NCBI RefSeq assembly: GCF_003671495.1
Contig: NZ_RCHN01000041.1
Location: 1-64,000, forward strand
DNA from: Ketobacter sp.
GTDB taxonomy: Bacteria; Pseudomonadota; Gammaproteobacteria; Pseudomonadales; Ketobacteraceae
DNA: 64,000 nucleotides
Reading direction: 5' to 3'
The notes below the pieces were generated by a model that did not search any database, was not told the DNA's origin, and worked only from the letters and a program-made list of their open reading frames with translations. Below, piece after piece: positions 1 to 9,740 of this stretch (its first letter is position 1; every line of letters begins with the position of its first letter). The translations under genes were made by a program, and so were the position numbers.

Positions 1-19
1 AACACAGGAATGACACTCA

Positions 20-1447
20 ATGAGTAATAGTCAAGCTGCAACGCCGCAATACGAGTATGGTGTCGTTAAGCAATTTGCGGTCATGACCGTAATCTGGGGC
101 ATCGTGGGGATGGCTGTCGGTGTATTTATTGCTGCCCAGCTGGCCTTTCCAGCCCTGAACTTTGACCTACCTTGGCTGACTTACAGTCGACTGCGCCCAC
201 TTCACACCAATGCGGTTATCTTCGCGTTTGGTGGCTGCGCGCTGATGGCGACGTCTTTCTATGTAGTTCAACGTACCAACCAAACCACTCTGTTTGCACC
301 TGCACTGGCCAAGTTTGTCTTCTGGGGATGGCAGCTGGTAATCCTGTGTGCCGCGGTAACCCTTCCATTGGGTATTTCCACCGCCAAAGAATACGCCGAG
401 CTGGAATGGCCCATTGACGTGCTGATCGCGGTGGTGTGGGTAGCGTATGCCGTGGTGTTCTTTGGCACCATCGCCAAACGCACCACCTCTCATATCTACG
501 TGGCCAACTGGTTCTACGGTGCCTTCATTATTACGGTTGCGCTGCTGCACATCGTCAACAGCATGGCGATTCCGGTCACGCTCACCAAATCCTACTCGGT
601 CTACGCCGGCGCCATGGACGCCATGGTGCAGTGGTGGTACGGCCACAACGCAGTGGGCTTCTTCCTGACCGCAGGCTTCCTGGGCATGATGTATTACTTC
701 GTTCCCAAGCAGGCCGGTCGACCGGTTTACTCTTACCGACTGTCCATCGTGCACTTCTGGGCCCTGATCTCAGTTTACATGTGGGCCGGCCCTCACCACC
801 TGCACTACACTGCGCTGCCGGACTGGGCTCAGTCCATCGGTATGGTGTTCTCCCTGGTTCTGCTGGCACCATCCTGGGGCGGCATGATCAACGGTATCAT
901 GACCCTTTCCGGTGCATGGGAGAAGCTGCGGGATGACCCGGTTATCCGCTTCCTGATTGTGGCCCTGTCCTTCTATGGTATGTCCACCTTTGAAGGCCCC
1001 ATGATGTCCATCAAGACGGTGAATGCCCTGTCTCACTACACCGACTGGACCATCGGCCATGTACACTCCGGTGCCCTGGGCTGGGTGGCGATGATTTCCA
1101 TCGGTTCCATTTATGCGCTGGTGCCCTGGCTCTATGGCAAAAAAGAAATGTACAACGTGGGTCTGGTGAACACCCATTTCTGGTTGGCCACCATTGGTAC
1201 GGTGCTGTACATCGCCTCCATGTGGGTTGCCGGGATTTCCCAGGGCCTGATGTGGCGCGCCATTAACGACGATGGCACCCTGACCTACACCTTTGTTGAA
1301 GCCCTCAAAGCCACCTACCCCTACTATGTGGTGCGCATGATTGGTGGCCTGGTGTTCCTGGCCGGTATGTTCCTGATGCTCTACAACGTCATCAAGACCA
1401 TCAAAACCCCCGCCACTTCCAGCAACACTGCTGCACAGCCAGCCTAA
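20..1447 (+). CDS. ccoN: cbb3-type cytochrome c oxidase subunit I (CcoN)
   Basis: Catalytic haem-copper subunit of the high-affinity cbb3 terminal oxidase in the inner membrane, reducing O2 to water and pumping protons. The 475 residues form about 12 hydrophobic helices. The segment [16 protein letters not shown] (about residues 207-222) carries the conserved His of the copper B site, and further His ligands are seen in [13 protein letters not shown] and [10 protein letters not shown]. Length is normal for the family. An AGGAA ribosome site lies at about position 7, just inside the window, so the promoter and any ANR/FNR box lie upstream and cannot be judged. First gene of ccoNOQP; 12 bp separate it from ccoO. 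Confidence 0.97.
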   Translation: MSNSQAATPQYEYGVVKQFAVMTVIWGIVGMAVGVFIAAQLAFPALNFDLPWLTYSRLRPLHTNAVIFAFGGCALMATSFYVVQRTNQTTLFAPALAKFVFWGWQLVILCAAVTLPLGISTAKEYAELEWPIDVLIAVVWVAYAVVFFGTIAKRTTSHIYVANWFYGAFIITVALLHIVNSMAIPVTLTKSYSVYAGAMDAMVQWWYGHNAVGFFLTAGFLGMMYYFVPKQAGRPVYSYRLSIVHFWALISVYMWAGPHHLHYTALPDWAQSIGMVFSLVLLAPSWGGMINGIMTLSGAWEKLRDDPVIRFLIVALSFYGMSTFEGPMMSIKTVNALSHYTDWTIGHVHSGALGWVAMISIGSIYALVPWLYGKKEMYNVGLVNTHFWLATIGTVLYIASMWVAGISQGLMWRAINDDGTLTYTFVEALKATYPYYVVRMIGGLVFLAGMFLMLYNVIKTIKTPATSSNTAAQPA

Positions 1448-1459
1448 GGAGTCGAGAAG

Positions 1460-2074
1460 ATGGCTAAGACGCATGAAATCGTAGAAAAGAACGTAGGCTT
1501 GATGATCGTCCTGACCCTGGTGGCCGTGAGCTTCGGTGGTCTGGTGGAAATTGTTCCCCTGTTCTTCCAAAAGCAGACCACGCAACCCATCGAAGGCCTG
1601 AAGCCCTGGACTGCGCTGCAGTTGGAAGGCCGCGACATCTATATCCGGGAAGGCTGTAATACCTGTCACTCCCAGATGATCCGGCCTTTCCGTGCCGAAA
1701 CCGAACGCTACGGTCACTTCAGTGTTGCCGGGGAGCACGTGTATGAACACCCCTTCCTGTGGGGCTCCAAGCGTACCGGTCCTGACCTGGCCCGAGTCGG
1801 TGGTCGCTACAGCGACCAGTGGCATTACGATCACCTGATGAACCCACGTGATGTGGTGCCAGAGTCCAACATGCCCGGTTTCCCCTGGCTGGACGACAAC
1901 GTCCTCAGCGGCGAGACCACCGGCGCCAAGATGAAAGCCTTGCGCACCGTCGGCGTTCCCTACACCGATGCGGACATTGAAGGTGCCCAGGCTGCCGTGG
2001 AAGGCAAAAAGGAAATAGATGCGCTGATCGCGTACTTACAGGGATTGGGTACCTTCCTCAAGGTGAAAAGGTAA
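1460..2074 (+). CDS. ccoO: cbb3-type cytochrome c oxidase subunit II (CcoO)
   Basis: Membrane-anchored mono-haem cytochrome c subunit that passes electrons to CcoN. A single N-terminal membrane anchor (about residues 13-35) is followed by one haem c site, CNTCH, at about residue 66 in the context [14 protein letters not shown], which is typical of CcoO/FixO. Length of 204 residues matches the family. Preceded by a good AAGGAG site at 1446 and separated from ccoQ by 6 bp, so co-translated within ccoNOQP. Confidence 0.97.
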   Translation: MAKTHEIVEKNVGLMIVLTLVAVSFGGLVEIVPLFFQKQTTQPIEGLKPWTALQLEGRDIYIREGCNTCHSQMIRPFRAETERYGHFSVAGEHVYEHPFLWGSKRTGPDLARVGGRYSDQWHYDHLMNPRDVVPESNMPGFPWLDDNVLSGETTGAKMKALRTVGVPYTDADIEGAQAAVEGKKEIDALIAYLQGLGTFLKVKR

Positions 2075-2080
2075 TCCCAT

Positions 2081-2275
2081 ATGGACATCAATACGTGGCG
2101 AGGTATTGCAACGGTATTGGCGTTTGTCGCCTTCATAGGCGTGTGCTGGTGGACATTCAGCGCACGTCGCAAGAAGGGGTTCGACGATGCGGCCAACCTG
2201 CCGTTTGCGGACGACGCCAACCACGAAAATTCCCTGAAGTACAACCCTAAGCAAGAAAAAGGGCATGGAGATTAA
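2081..2275 (+). CDS. ccoQ: cbb3-type oxidase small subunit (CcoQ)
   Basis: Small single-helix subunit thought to stabilise the assembled cbb3 complex. The 64-residue product has one transmembrane segment (about residues 9-27, ending before ARRKKGFDDA) and a charged cytoplasmic tail with ANLPFADD, the usual CcoQ/FixQ layout. Position between ccoO and ccoP, with 6 and 3 bp gaps, supports the call. Confidence 0.93.
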   Translation: MDINTWRGIATVLAFVAFIGVCWWTFSARRKKGFDDAANLPFADDANHENSLKYNPKQEKGHGD

Positions 2276-2278
2276 AGA

Positions 2279-3178
2279 ATGACTGGTATTGATTTTACAG
2301 CTGGCTGGGTGAATGGTTGGATAATAACCATCGTCCTGATCAATCTACTGGGCTGCCTCTGGTTACTCTGGTGGACGCGCAAGCGTCCGGAAGACCCGAT
2401 TAAAGACGGCGAGTCCATGGGCCACTCCTTTGATGGCATCGAGGAACTGAACAACCCCCTGCCCCACTGGTGGTTGAACCTGTTCTATTTCACCATCGCG
2501 TTTGCACTGATCTATCTGACCCTGTACCCCGGCTGGGGTGACGCCAAAGGCGTTCTGGGCTGGAGCTCAGTAGGCCAGTGGGAAACAGAGGTGCAAAAAG
2601 CCGATAACCGCTACAACGATTTCTTCGAAGAATACGCTGCACTGCCGATTGAGCAGTTGGCGCAGAACGAAGAGGTGATCAAAACCGGCCAGCGCCTGTT
2701 CGGTAACAATTGCGCCATCTGTCACGGTTCGGATGCCCGCGGCAATGTGGGCTACCCCAACCTCACCGACGGTGATTGGCTGTACGGCGGTACTCCGGAC
2801 AAGATCAAGGAAACCCTTACCAATGGCCGCGGCGGCATGATGCCTGCCCTGGGCGCAGCATTGGGCGAGCAAGGCACCAAGGACGTGGCAGCCTATGTCC
2901 TCAGCCTGAGCAATCGTAGTGGTTCCGGTGATGCAGCCGCCGGCAAGGAAAAGTTCGACATGATGTGCGCCGCCTGCCACGGCCCGGACGGCAAGGGCAA
3001 TCACATGCTGGGTGCCCCCAACCTGACGGACGATGTCTGGTTGTACGGTGGCACTGAAGACACCATCATCGAGACGCTGAACAATGGTCGCCAAGGTAAA
3101 ATGCCCGCGTTTAAGGATCAGCTGAGCCCAGAGAAAATTCACGTTCTCGCGGCTTATGTTTATAGCTTAAGCAACTGA
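2279..3178 (+). CDS. ccoP: cbb3-type cytochrome c oxidase subunit III (CcoP)
   Basis: Di-haem cytochrome c subunit that receives electrons from soluble cytochrome c and feeds CcoO/CcoN. Two N-terminal hydrophobic segments (about residues 9-30 and 60-82) are followed by two cytochrome c domains with haem motifs CAICH (about residue 145) and CAACH (about residue 230), each with a downstream Met-containing segment (GGMMPALG and GKMPAFKD). Length of 299 matches FixP/CcoP. The gene is followed by a strong hairpin (3194-3222), which separates the structural operon from the assembly genes. Confidence 0.97.
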   Translation: MTGIDFTAGWVNGWIITIVLINLLGCLWLLWWTRKRPEDPIKDGESMGHSFDGIEELNNPLPHWWLNLFYFTIAFALIYLTLYPGWGDAKGVLGWSSVGQWETEVQKADNRYNDFFEEYAALPIEQLAQNEEVIKTGQRLFGNNCAICHGSDARGNVGYPNLTDGDWLYGGTPDKIKETLTNGRGGMMPALGAALGEQGTKDVAAYVLSLSNRSGSGDAAAGKEKFDMMCAACHGPDGKGNHMLGAPNLTDDVWLYGGTEDTIIETLNNGRQGKMPAFKDQLSPEKIHVLAAYVYSLSN

Positions 3179-3193
3179 TTTTACCTACAATCC

Positions 3194-3222
3194 GGGCGTG
3201 TCACCTGGCCGGTGGCACGCCC
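3194..3222 (+). terminator. Hairpin terminator after ccoNOQP
   Basis: A 12-bp stem with one G.T wobble (GGGCGTGTCACC pairing with GGTGGCACGCCC) and a 5-base loop lies 15 bases after the ccoP stop and is followed by TCTTAT. The T run is short, so it may attenuate rather than fully stop transcription into ccoG. Confidence 0.65.
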
Positions 3223-3259
3223 TCTTATCATCAGCACGTTGTAGCAGGCAGGTGAAGCG

Positions 3260-4660
3260 ATGAGTCAACCCGAAAAGATTGCAGTCAAACAGGCCAACGA
3301 TGGCATGGATCTTTATCAAAAACGGGAAAAGATTTATCAGCGCCACGCCTCCGGATTCTTTCAAACTCTCCGTGTTGCCACCATCTGGGTCACCCTGGGC
3401 ATTTACTTTATCGGCCCCTGGCTCACCTGGGATGGCCGTCAGGCGGTGCTGTTCGACCTGCCGGAACGCAAGTTTTATATTTTCTGGTTTACCTTCTGGC
3501 CCCAGGACTTTCTGTATCTGTCCTGGCTTCTGATCATCGCCGCATTTGCCCTCTTCTTCTTCACGGTGCTGGCCGGCCGCGTCTGGTGCGGCTACACCTG
3601 CCCGCAAACGGTGTGGACCACGTTTTTCATGTGGATTGAGTACATTACCGAAGGTGACCGCAACAAGCGCATAAAACTGGATGCGCAGCCCATGTCATTG
3701 AGCAAGTTCAACAAGAAGTTTCTGAAACACGGCCTGTGGCTCACTCTTGCCTTTTGGACCGCGTTCACCTTTGTGGGGTACTTCGCCCCGGTACGGGAGC
3801 TGTTTTTCGACATTTATCACCTCAACGTCTCCGGTTGGGCGGCCTGGTGGATGTTTTTCTTCACCGCGGCCACTTATCTGAACGCCGGCTGGATGCGGGA
3901 ACAGGTTTGCATGTACATGTGCCCTTATGCCCGTTTTCAGAGTGTGATGTTCGACCGGGACACCCTGATCGTGACCTACGATGCCACCCGCGGTGAGCCC
4001 CGTGGCGCCCGCAAGAAATCCGTGGATCGCAACGCCACCGAATTGGGCGATTGCGTGAACTGTCAGCTCTGTGTACAGGTCTGCCCCACCGGCATTGATA
4101 TCCGTAACGGGCTGCAATACGAATGCATCGGCTGCGCCGCCTGCATCGATGCCTGCGATTCCATCATGGATCAAATGAATTACCCAAGGGGCCTCATCCG
4201 CTACTCCACCGAAAATGCAGTGGAAGGCAAAGCAAGCAAAATTCTGCGGCCCCGCCTCATCGGCTATGGTGCCATTCTGGGCGTTATGGTGGTCGTGTTC
4301 CTGTCGGCCGTCTTCGCCCGTGTTCCCCTGGAGCTGGACATCATCCGGGATCGCAATGCCCTGTTCCGGGAAACCTGGGAAGGAACCATTGAAAACACTT
4401 ACACTCTTAAAATCATGAACAAGACCCAGCAGGCCCAGCAGTACGACATCGCTGTGAGCGGACTGGATAACGTGATCCCGCACATTCCGGATGAAATCCG
4501 GACCCTGCCCGGGGAATTGCTGACGCTGGCAATCACGTTGGAAATGAAACCGGAAGACATCAAGGAACGTAATTCCACGGTTTATTTTACGGTGACGTCC
4601 GTGAATGACCCAGCACAGGAAGTGACCGAGGAAAGCCGCTTCCTGAGCCCCCGAAAATGA
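3260..4660 (+). CDS. ccoG: Cytochrome c oxidase accessory protein CcoG (FixG family)
   Basis: Polyferredoxin-like membrane protein needed for copper delivery and reduction during cbb3 assembly. Several membrane helices fill the first half. A two-cluster ferredoxin region lies at about residues 264-302 with CVNCQLCVQVCP and CIGCAACIDACD, followed by another helix and a C-terminal immunoglobulin-like FixG domain. Length of 466 is typical. The stop overlaps the ccoH start (ATGA), marking a separate ccoGHIS assembly operon downstream of the ccoP terminator. Confidence 0.95.
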   Translation: MSQPEKIAVKQANDGMDLYQKREKIYQRHASGFFQTLRVATIWVTLGIYFIGPWLTWDGRQAVLFDLPERKFYIFWFTFWPQDFLYLSWLLIIAAFALFFFTVLAGRVWCGYTCPQTVWTTFFMWIEYITEGDRNKRIKLDAQPMSLSKFNKKFLKHGLWLTLAFWTAFTFVGYFAPVRELFFDIYHLNVSGWAAWWMFFFTAATYLNAGWMREQVCMYMCPYARFQSVMFDRDTLIVTYDATRGEPRGARKKSVDRNATELGDCVNCQLCVQVCPTGIDIRNGLQYECIGCAACIDACDSIMDQMNYPRGLIRYSTENAVEGKASKILRPRLIGYGAILGVMVVVFLSAVFARVPLELDIIRDRNALFRETWEGTIENTYTLKIMNKTQQAQQYDIAVSGLDNVIPHIPDEIRTLPGELLTLAITLEMKPEDIKERNSTVYFTVTSVNDPAQEVTEESRFLSPRK

Positions 4661-5181
4661 ACGTGGACACAGTAATGACCCAAACCGACAGCAAACCCTG
4701 GTTCCGCCAGTTCTGGCCCTGGTTCCTGATCGCCATCCCCGGCAGTTCGGTGGTCATGGGGGTGATCATGATCAACCTGGCCATGAACGGCAAAGACAGC
4801 CTGGTACGCCAGGACTGGTACAAGGATGGTATGGCCATCAACCAGCGCATGGACAAGCAGATGAAAGCGCAGCAACTGGGTATCCGGGCCAGCCTGACGT
4901 TGGATAAAACCTCCGGCGACCTCTATCTCGCCACCCAGAACCTGGACCTGCGCCAGGACAACCAATTGGCGCTCAGCCTGATCCACCCCACCCTGGAAGG
5001 CAAGGACCGTCAGCTGCAACTGTACCTGGCCCCGGACAACCGCTTCTATACCAAGCTGGATTTCAGTCCGCAGGGGTTCTATTACCTGCTGATCACCCCC
5101 AGCTCCGGCGAGTGGGAGATCGAAAGCAGCATCAATTTCGATAATGAGATCAGCGGGAAGTACCTGACCCCGAACAGCTGA
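4657..5181 (+). CDS. ccoH: cbb3 oxidase assembly protein CcoH (FixH family)
   Basis: Small membrane protein required for stable cbb3 oxidase assembly. The 174 residues contain one N-terminal transmembrane segment (about residues 17-40, FLIAIPGSSVVMGVIMINLA), followed by the family-typical KDSLVRQDWYKDGMAIN and a periplasmic beta-rich domain. It starts inside the ccoG stop codon and ends in a TGATG overlap with ccoI, so translation is coupled. A start at the internal Met six codons in (MTQTDSK) is also possible. Confidence 0.92.
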   Translation: MNVDTVMTQTDSKPWFRQFWPWFLIAIPGSSVVMGVIMINLAMNGKDSLVRQDWYKDGMAINQRMDKQMKAQQLGIRASLTLDKTSGDLYLATQNLDLRQDNQLALSLIHPTLEGKDRQLQLYLAPDNRFYTKLDFSPQGFYYLLITPSSGEWEIESSINFDNEISGKYLTPNS

Positions 5182-7586
5182 TGGCCGACGAATCCTGTTT
5201 CCACTGTGGCCTGCCGGTCACGCCCGAGGGGAATTATCCGGTCACAATTCTGGGCCAGGCGCGGCCCATGTGCTGCCCTGGCTGCCAGTCGGTGGCGCAA
5301 ACCATTGTCGACATCGGCATGGAATCCTATTACCAGCACCGCCAGCAGTGCCCACCGGGCAGTTCTCCGGCAGCGGATCTGGTGCCGGATTTTCTGGACA
5401 GCCTGAACAGCTGGGACGATCCCGGACTGCAGGAAAACTTTGTCCACTCACTGCCACAAGGGTCCAAAGAGATCACCCTGCTGATTTCCGGCATTACCTG
5501 TGCCGCCTGTGTCTGGCTACTGGAAAAGCATCTGCGGGACCAGGCCGGTATCGCGCAGTGTCACATCAACATGAGCAGTAACCTCGCGTTGGTCAGTTGG
5601 GACCCGGAGCAAACCAGCCTCAGCACCATCATCAAAGCCATTGCCCATGTTGGCTACAAGGCGGAGCCGTACACACCGGTGCAACAGGAAGCCATCATCA
5701 AACGTGAAAACAAGCAGGCTCTGTTGCGTATTGGGGTCGCCGGACTGGGTGCCATGCAGGTAATGACCTATGCCGTCAGCCTGTACATGGGTGCCTTCGA
5801 AGGCATTGAGCCCGCCCACCAGCAATTCCTGCGCTGGGTCAGTGCCCTGGTCACCACTCCGGTCTTTTTCTATGCCGGTCTGCCGTTTTTACAGGGCGCG
5901 ATGCGGAGTCTGCGTAACCGCCACCTGTCGATGGACGTGCCGGTGGCCATTGCCCTCACCTTCGCCTATTTCTCCAGTGTGTGGGCCACCATCAGCAATG
6001 GCCCGGAAGTCTATTTCGACTCCGTCTGCATGTTCGTGTTTTTTCTGCTGGTTGGGCGCTATCTGGAGCTGCGCGCCCGCCATCGCTCCCAGAGCACCAG
6101 CATCCGCCTATCCCATTCCCAACTGCAGACCGCCCGCAAACTGGATCACGAGGACAGCCCGCTGCTGGTGCCGGCGGACAAACTGGTTCCCGGGGACCGG
6201 GTACTGGTGAAAGCCGGCGAGATCATTCCCGGTGATGGCCACATTCTGCAGGGAACCGGCTCGGTAAACGAATCCATGCTGACCGGGGAGCAACTGCCCA
6301 TCAGCAAACAGGTGGGAGACCCGGTGACCGGCGGCACCCTCAATGTGGAGCAACCCATTACCGTTGAAATCTCCACGCTGCCCGGCGAAAGCACCCTGTC
6401 CACTCTCAAACGCCTGCTGCAGCGGGCCGAAGCCGAAAAGCCCGCCACCTTTGTTCTGGCGGACAGGATCGCCTCCAAATTTGTATTGGCGGTGTTGATC
6501 ACCTCCATTTGCGTATACACCTACTGGTGGTTCCACGCGCCGGAAGACGCGTTCTGGATTATGCTGTCGGTGCTGGTGGTGACCTGCCCCTGCGCCCTTT
6601 CTCTGGCCACACCCACGGCCATCACCGCCGCCACCGCCCGGCTTTCCCAAATGGGTTTTCTGGCCACCCGCGCCCATACCATCGAGGGATTACGGCATAT
6701 CACCGATGTGGTGTTTGATAAAACCGGCACTCTGACCCTGGGTGAATTCCAACTGGCAGAAACGGTGCCCATGCCCGGCGAACACAGCGACACCCTGCTC
6801 GCCCTGGCCGCGGCTCTGGAACAGATTTCAGAACATCCCATCGCCCGCGCCTTCCACGGATTCAAAGCACACCCCGACGTCAAGGGCCGGCAGATCGCAG
6901 CCAACCAGGGTGTAGAGGGTCAACTGGCTGAGCGCACCTTGCGTATTGGCAAACCGGCATACGCCACACCGGCCGGCGTTACTGCCACGCCACCTGCCCC
7001 GTGTGGGCAATGGATCGCCCTGGCGGACCAGGTTCGGATACTGGGCTGGTTTCGAGTCGAAGATCAATTGCGGGCGGATGCCGACACTCTGGTGCAGCAT
7101 CTGCAGGCCAGCGGCAAACGCTGTCATGTGCTCAGCGGCGATAGCAGCGGTCACGCAGAGGAAGTGGCGAGCCTCCTGGGCGTGGACGCAGTGGTCGGCA
7201 ACGCCACACCGCAGGATAAACTGATCTACATTCGCACCCTGCAGGATAATGGTGCGAAAGTCCTGATGTTGGGGGATGGACTCAATGACGCACCGGTACT
7301 GGCGGGTGCCGACGTGTCCATTGCGGTGGCCGGTGCCTCGGATCTGGCCCAGGTGGCGGCGGATGGCATACTGTTGAGCCAGAGTCTGCAACCATTACAG
7401 GGTATACTTCAGCTGGTGGAGAAAACCTATGGCATCATTCGGCAGAATCTTGCATGGGCGCTGCTCTATAATCTGATTGCATTGCCCATGGCAGCCGCCG
7501 GCTTCATCCCGCCCTGGGCCAGCGCCCTGGGCATGTCCGCCAGCTCACTGCTGGTGGTGCTCAACGCGCTACGGCTGAACCGGTGA
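5181..7586 (+). CDS. ccoI: Copper-translocating P1B-type ATPase CcoI
   Basis: Copper-exporting ATPase that supplies copper for the cbb3 active site. An N-terminal Cys-rich segment (CFHCGLPV and CCPGCQSV) precedes an HMA domain with GITCAACVWLL at about residue 106. The membrane copper site CPCALSLATPTA is at about residue 469, the phosphorylation motif DKTGTLT at about 513 and the hinge GDGLNDAPVLAGAD at about 697. Length of 801 is normal for CcoI/FixI. Start overlaps the ccoH stop. The position between ccoH and ccoS favours CcoI over a general copper-resistance CopA. Confidence 0.96.
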   Translation: MADESCFHCGLPVTPEGNYPVTILGQARPMCCPGCQSVAQTIVDIGMESYYQHRQQCPPGSSPAADLVPDFLDSLNSWDDPGLQENFVHSLPQGSKEITLLISGITCAACVWLLEKHLRDQAGIAQCHINMSSNLALVSWDPEQTSLSTIIKAIAHVGYKAEPYTPVQQEAIIKRENKQALLRIGVAGLGAMQVMTYAVSLYMGAFEGIEPAHQQFLRWVSALVTTPVFFYAGLPFLQGAMRSLRNRHLSMDVPVAIALTFAYFSSVWATISNGPEVYFDSVCMFVFFLLVGRYLELRARHRSQSTSIRLSHSQLQTARKLDHEDSPLLVPADKLVPGDRVLVKAGEIIPGDGHILQGTGSVNESMLTGEQLPISKQVGDPVTGGTLNVEQPITVEISTLPGESTLSTLKRLLQRAEAEKPATFVLADRIASKFVLAVLITSICVYTYWWFHAPEDAFWIMLSVLVVTCPCALSLATPTAITAATARLSQMGFLATRAHTIEGLRHITDVVFDKTGTLTLGEFQLAETVPMPGEHSDTLLALAAALEQISEHPIARAFHGFKAHPDVKGRQIAANQGVEGQLAERTLRIGKPAYATPAGVTATPPAPCGQWIALADQVRILGWFRVEDQLRADADTLVQHLQASGKRCHVLSGDSSGHAEEVASLLGVDAVVGNATPQDKLIYIRTLQDNGAKVLMLGDGLNDAPVLAGADVSIAVAGASDLAQVAADGILLSQSLQPLQGILQLVEKTYGIIRQNLAWALLYNLIALPMAAAGFIPPWASALGMSASSLLVVLNALRLNR

Positions 7587-7620
7587 AGTGTCCGCCGGGC
7601 CTGTATAACGGAGTCTGATC

Positions 7621-7812
7621 ATGGATATCATTTTTCTGCTGATTCCCCTTGCCCTGGTATTGCTGGTGGTGGCAGTGGCTGCGTTTTTCTGGGCCGTCCG
7701 CAGCGATCAGTTTGACGATCTTGACCGGGAAGCCAGCCGCATTCTGTTCGATGAGGATTCCCCGCCACCGTCCGCCGGGGCACGACCACCCAAGCACGAG
7801 CCCAAGCCATAA
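7621..7812 (+). CDS. ccoS: cbb3-type oxidase assembly protein CcoS
   Basis: Small protein needed for cofactor insertion into cbb3 oxidase. The 63 residues show an N-terminal membrane helix (IIFLLIPLALVLLVVAVAAF) and the family-typical AVRSDQFDDLD with a charged tail. It has its own weak ribosome site (GGAG, 7610) 34 bp after ccoI and sits in the usual ccoGHIS order. Confidence 0.93.
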   Translation: MDIIFLLIPLALVLLVVAVAAFFWAVRSDQFDDLDREASRILFDEDSPPPSAGARPPKHEPKP

Positions 7813-7813
7813 C

Positions 7814-8497
7814 ATGGGCTTCAGCTATGACCTGATCGCGGCCTTTGCCGTCGGCTTTATGGGAAGCCTGCACTGCATTGGCATGTGTGGCGGGATCAGC
7901 AGTGCGTTGTCCACCGCCATCCAGCCGCAGCAGGGTGGCTCCCTGTGGCGGCAACTCCGTTACCAGTTGCTGTACAGCATCGGGCGCATCGGGGCTTACG
8001 CCTGTGCCGGTGCGGTCATCGGTTTCATCGGCGCCGGCCTTTATTCCCAGCTGCCAACCCACGGTCCGTCGTACCTGCGGATGTTTGCCGGAGTCATGAT
8101 GATCCTGCTGGGTTTTTACCTGAGCGGATGGTGGAAAATCCTCAATCAGCTGGAGCGGGCCGGCAGCCGGGTCTGGAAGCGAATTGCACCGTTTACCCGG
8201 CGCTTTATTCCGGTTGACCGTCCCCACAAAGCCCTGGCCCTGGGCTTTCTCTGGGGCTGGCTGCCCTGTGGACTGGTGTACAGCGCACTCACCTGGTCCC
8301 TGGGTGCCGGTGACGCCGGTCGCGGCGCCTTGCTGATGCTGTATTTTGGATTGGGCACGTTGCCGGCCATGATCAGTGTGGGAACCTTCAGCCACCTGCT
8401 GGCGGATTTTGCCCGCGCCAGCAGCACCCGCCTGGTGGCCGCCCTGATGTTGATGGCGTTTGGGGTCTGGACCATCGCTGCCCAGCTCGGTCATTGA
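7814..8497 (+). CDS. SafE/TauE-like (UreH-domain) membrane protein linked to cbb3 assembly
   Basis: A 227-residue membrane protein whose start (ATG 7814) lies one base past the ccoS stop. The longer upstream frame overlaps ccoS and is not used. About six helices are seen, opening with the conserved FMGSLHCIGMCGGISSAL (about residues 14-31) and including a second half-repeat GFLWGWLPCGLVYSAL. Homologues sit beside ccoS in many gammaproteobacteria and are usually annotated as sulfite exporter TauE/SafE. The His/Cys/Met-rich helices and the neighbourhood suggest a role in copper or cytochrome maturation, which is inference. Confidence 0.88.
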   Translation: MGFSYDLIAAFAVGFMGSLHCIGMCGGISSALSTAIQPQQGGSLWRQLRYQLLYSIGRIGAYACAGAVIGFIGAGLYSQLPTHGPSYLRMFAGVMMILLGFYLSGWWKILNQLERAGSRVWKRIAPFTRRFIPVDRPHKALALGFLWGWLPCGLVYSALTWSLGAGDAGRGALLMLYFGLGTLPAMISVGTFSHLLADFARASSTRLVAALMLMAFGVWTIAAQLGH

Positions 8498-8528
8498 TTT
8501 GTCCAGCGTTTCCCGTTAGCTTCAGGCT

Positions 8529-9713
8529 ATGAATTCAGCCGACACAGACAGTTTCACCTGCACTCTGCCCTGGCGCACCCGGAATCACTACCACCTGCTG
8601 GTGGATGGCGATCAGTTTTTTCCCCGTATTATGCAGGCGGTGGACGCTGCCACCAGTGCCGTGGACGTGGAAATGTATCTGTTTGAATCCGGCGGGATCG
8701 CCAACCAGATGATCGACCACCTGCTGGCAGCACGACAACGGGACGTGTATGTTCGGTTGTTACTGGACCATGTGGGTTCCCACAATCTTAATCACAGTGA
8801 TCGCGACCGGCTGCGTAACGCAGGGGTGGATCTGCGCTTTTTCAATCGGGTCAAGCGCCATAAACAGCTGCGCAACTTCTCCCGCGACCATCGTAAAATC
8901 GTCTTGGTGGATTGTGCCGTGGCCTTCATTGGCGGCGCCGGGGTGACCGACGCGTTTTCACCCCGGCACCACGGTGAGCGCGCCTGGCACGACGCCATGG
9001 TGGAAATTCGCGGTGAGCTGGTTCACGACTGGCAACTGCTGTTCGAACGCACCTGGCAGCATTACGATGCCATCCACGACGAGGAACTGCGGGCCAAACT
9101 GAAACGTGCATTTGACCTGCCGCAGGCGGCTCCACTGATGAACCGCGGCATTCCACAGGCGCGCATCGTTGCCAGTCGCGGCCTGGGGCACAAACCCATA
9201 CTGGGTTCCCTGCTCAGTGAAATAAAAAAATCCTCCCAACGGGTCTGGTTGTGTACCGCCTATTTCTATCCTTCGCGAAAACTGCTAAAAGCCTTGCGCA
9301 AGGCTGCGCTCAGGGGCGTGGATGTCCGCCTGCTGCTGCCCGGGGACCATACGGATCATCCCAGCGTGCGTTACGCCGGCCGCTCCTGGTATCGGCAATT
9401 GCTGGAAGACAAAGTACGGGTGTTTGAATACCAGCCCCGCTTCCTGCACCTGAAAACCGCGCTGGTGGATGACTGGGTAACCATCGGTTCCTGTAATTTT
9501 GACCGCTGGAATCTGCATTGGAATCTGGAAGCCAACCTGGAAGCGTTGGACCCGGCCCTCAATCAGCCGGTTCAGATCATGCTGGAACAGGATCTGCGCG
9601 CCAGCAAAGAAATCACCCTGACCAGCTGGAAACGCCGCAGTTGGCATGAAAAAATACGAGAACGATTCTGGAAGTGGGTGGCAGTCTTTCTGGCCCGGCT
9701 GCCCAACGACTGA
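8529..9713 (+). CDS. Phospholipase D family protein, cardiolipin synthase (ClsB-like)
   Basis: Phosphatidyltransferase-type enzyme with two HKD half-sites: HRKIVLVDCAVAFIGG (about residues 120-135) and HLKTALVDDWVTIGSCNFD (about residues 310-328). This is the paired arrangement of bacterial cardiolipin synthases that condense phospholipids at the inner membrane. The 394-residue length and absence of N-terminal transmembrane helices resemble ClsB rather than ClsA. A basic, aromatic C-terminal tail (about residues 372-394) may touch the membrane. Separated by 31 bp from the cbb3 assembly operon and possibly read from it. Confidence 0.88.
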   Translation: MNSADTDSFTCTLPWRTRNHYHLLVDGDQFFPRIMQAVDAATSAVDVEMYLFESGGIANQMIDHLLAARQRDVYVRLLLDHVGSHNLNHSDRDRLRNAGVDLRFFNRVKRHKQLRNFSRDHRKIVLVDCAVAFIGGAGVTDAFSPRHHGERAWHDAMVEIRGELVHDWQLLFERTWQHYDAIHDEELRAKLKRAFDLPQAAPLMNRGIPQARIVASRGLGHKPILGSLLSEIKKSSQRVWLCTAYFYPSRKLLKALRKAALRGVDVRLLLPGDHTDHPSVRYAGRSWYRQLLEDKVRVFEYQPRFLHLKTALVDDWVTIGSCNFDRWNLHWNLEANLEALDPALNQPVQIMLEQDLRASKEITLTSWKRRSWHEKIRERFWKWVAVFLARLPND

Positions 9714-9740
9714 TGATTTCGATGACTTAAAGGATTCACT

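Noticed and set aside
770..1834. 354-residue minus-strand open frame across ccoN/ccoO
   Set aside because: It is wholly antisense to two well-supported cytochrome oxidase genes, spans their junction, is Gly/His/Gln-rich in the manner of shadow frames, and matches no family.
7649..7813. Longer N-terminus for the SafE/TauE-like protein
   Set aside because: The extension overlaps nearly all of ccoS in another frame, and the conserved protein begins at ATG 7814.
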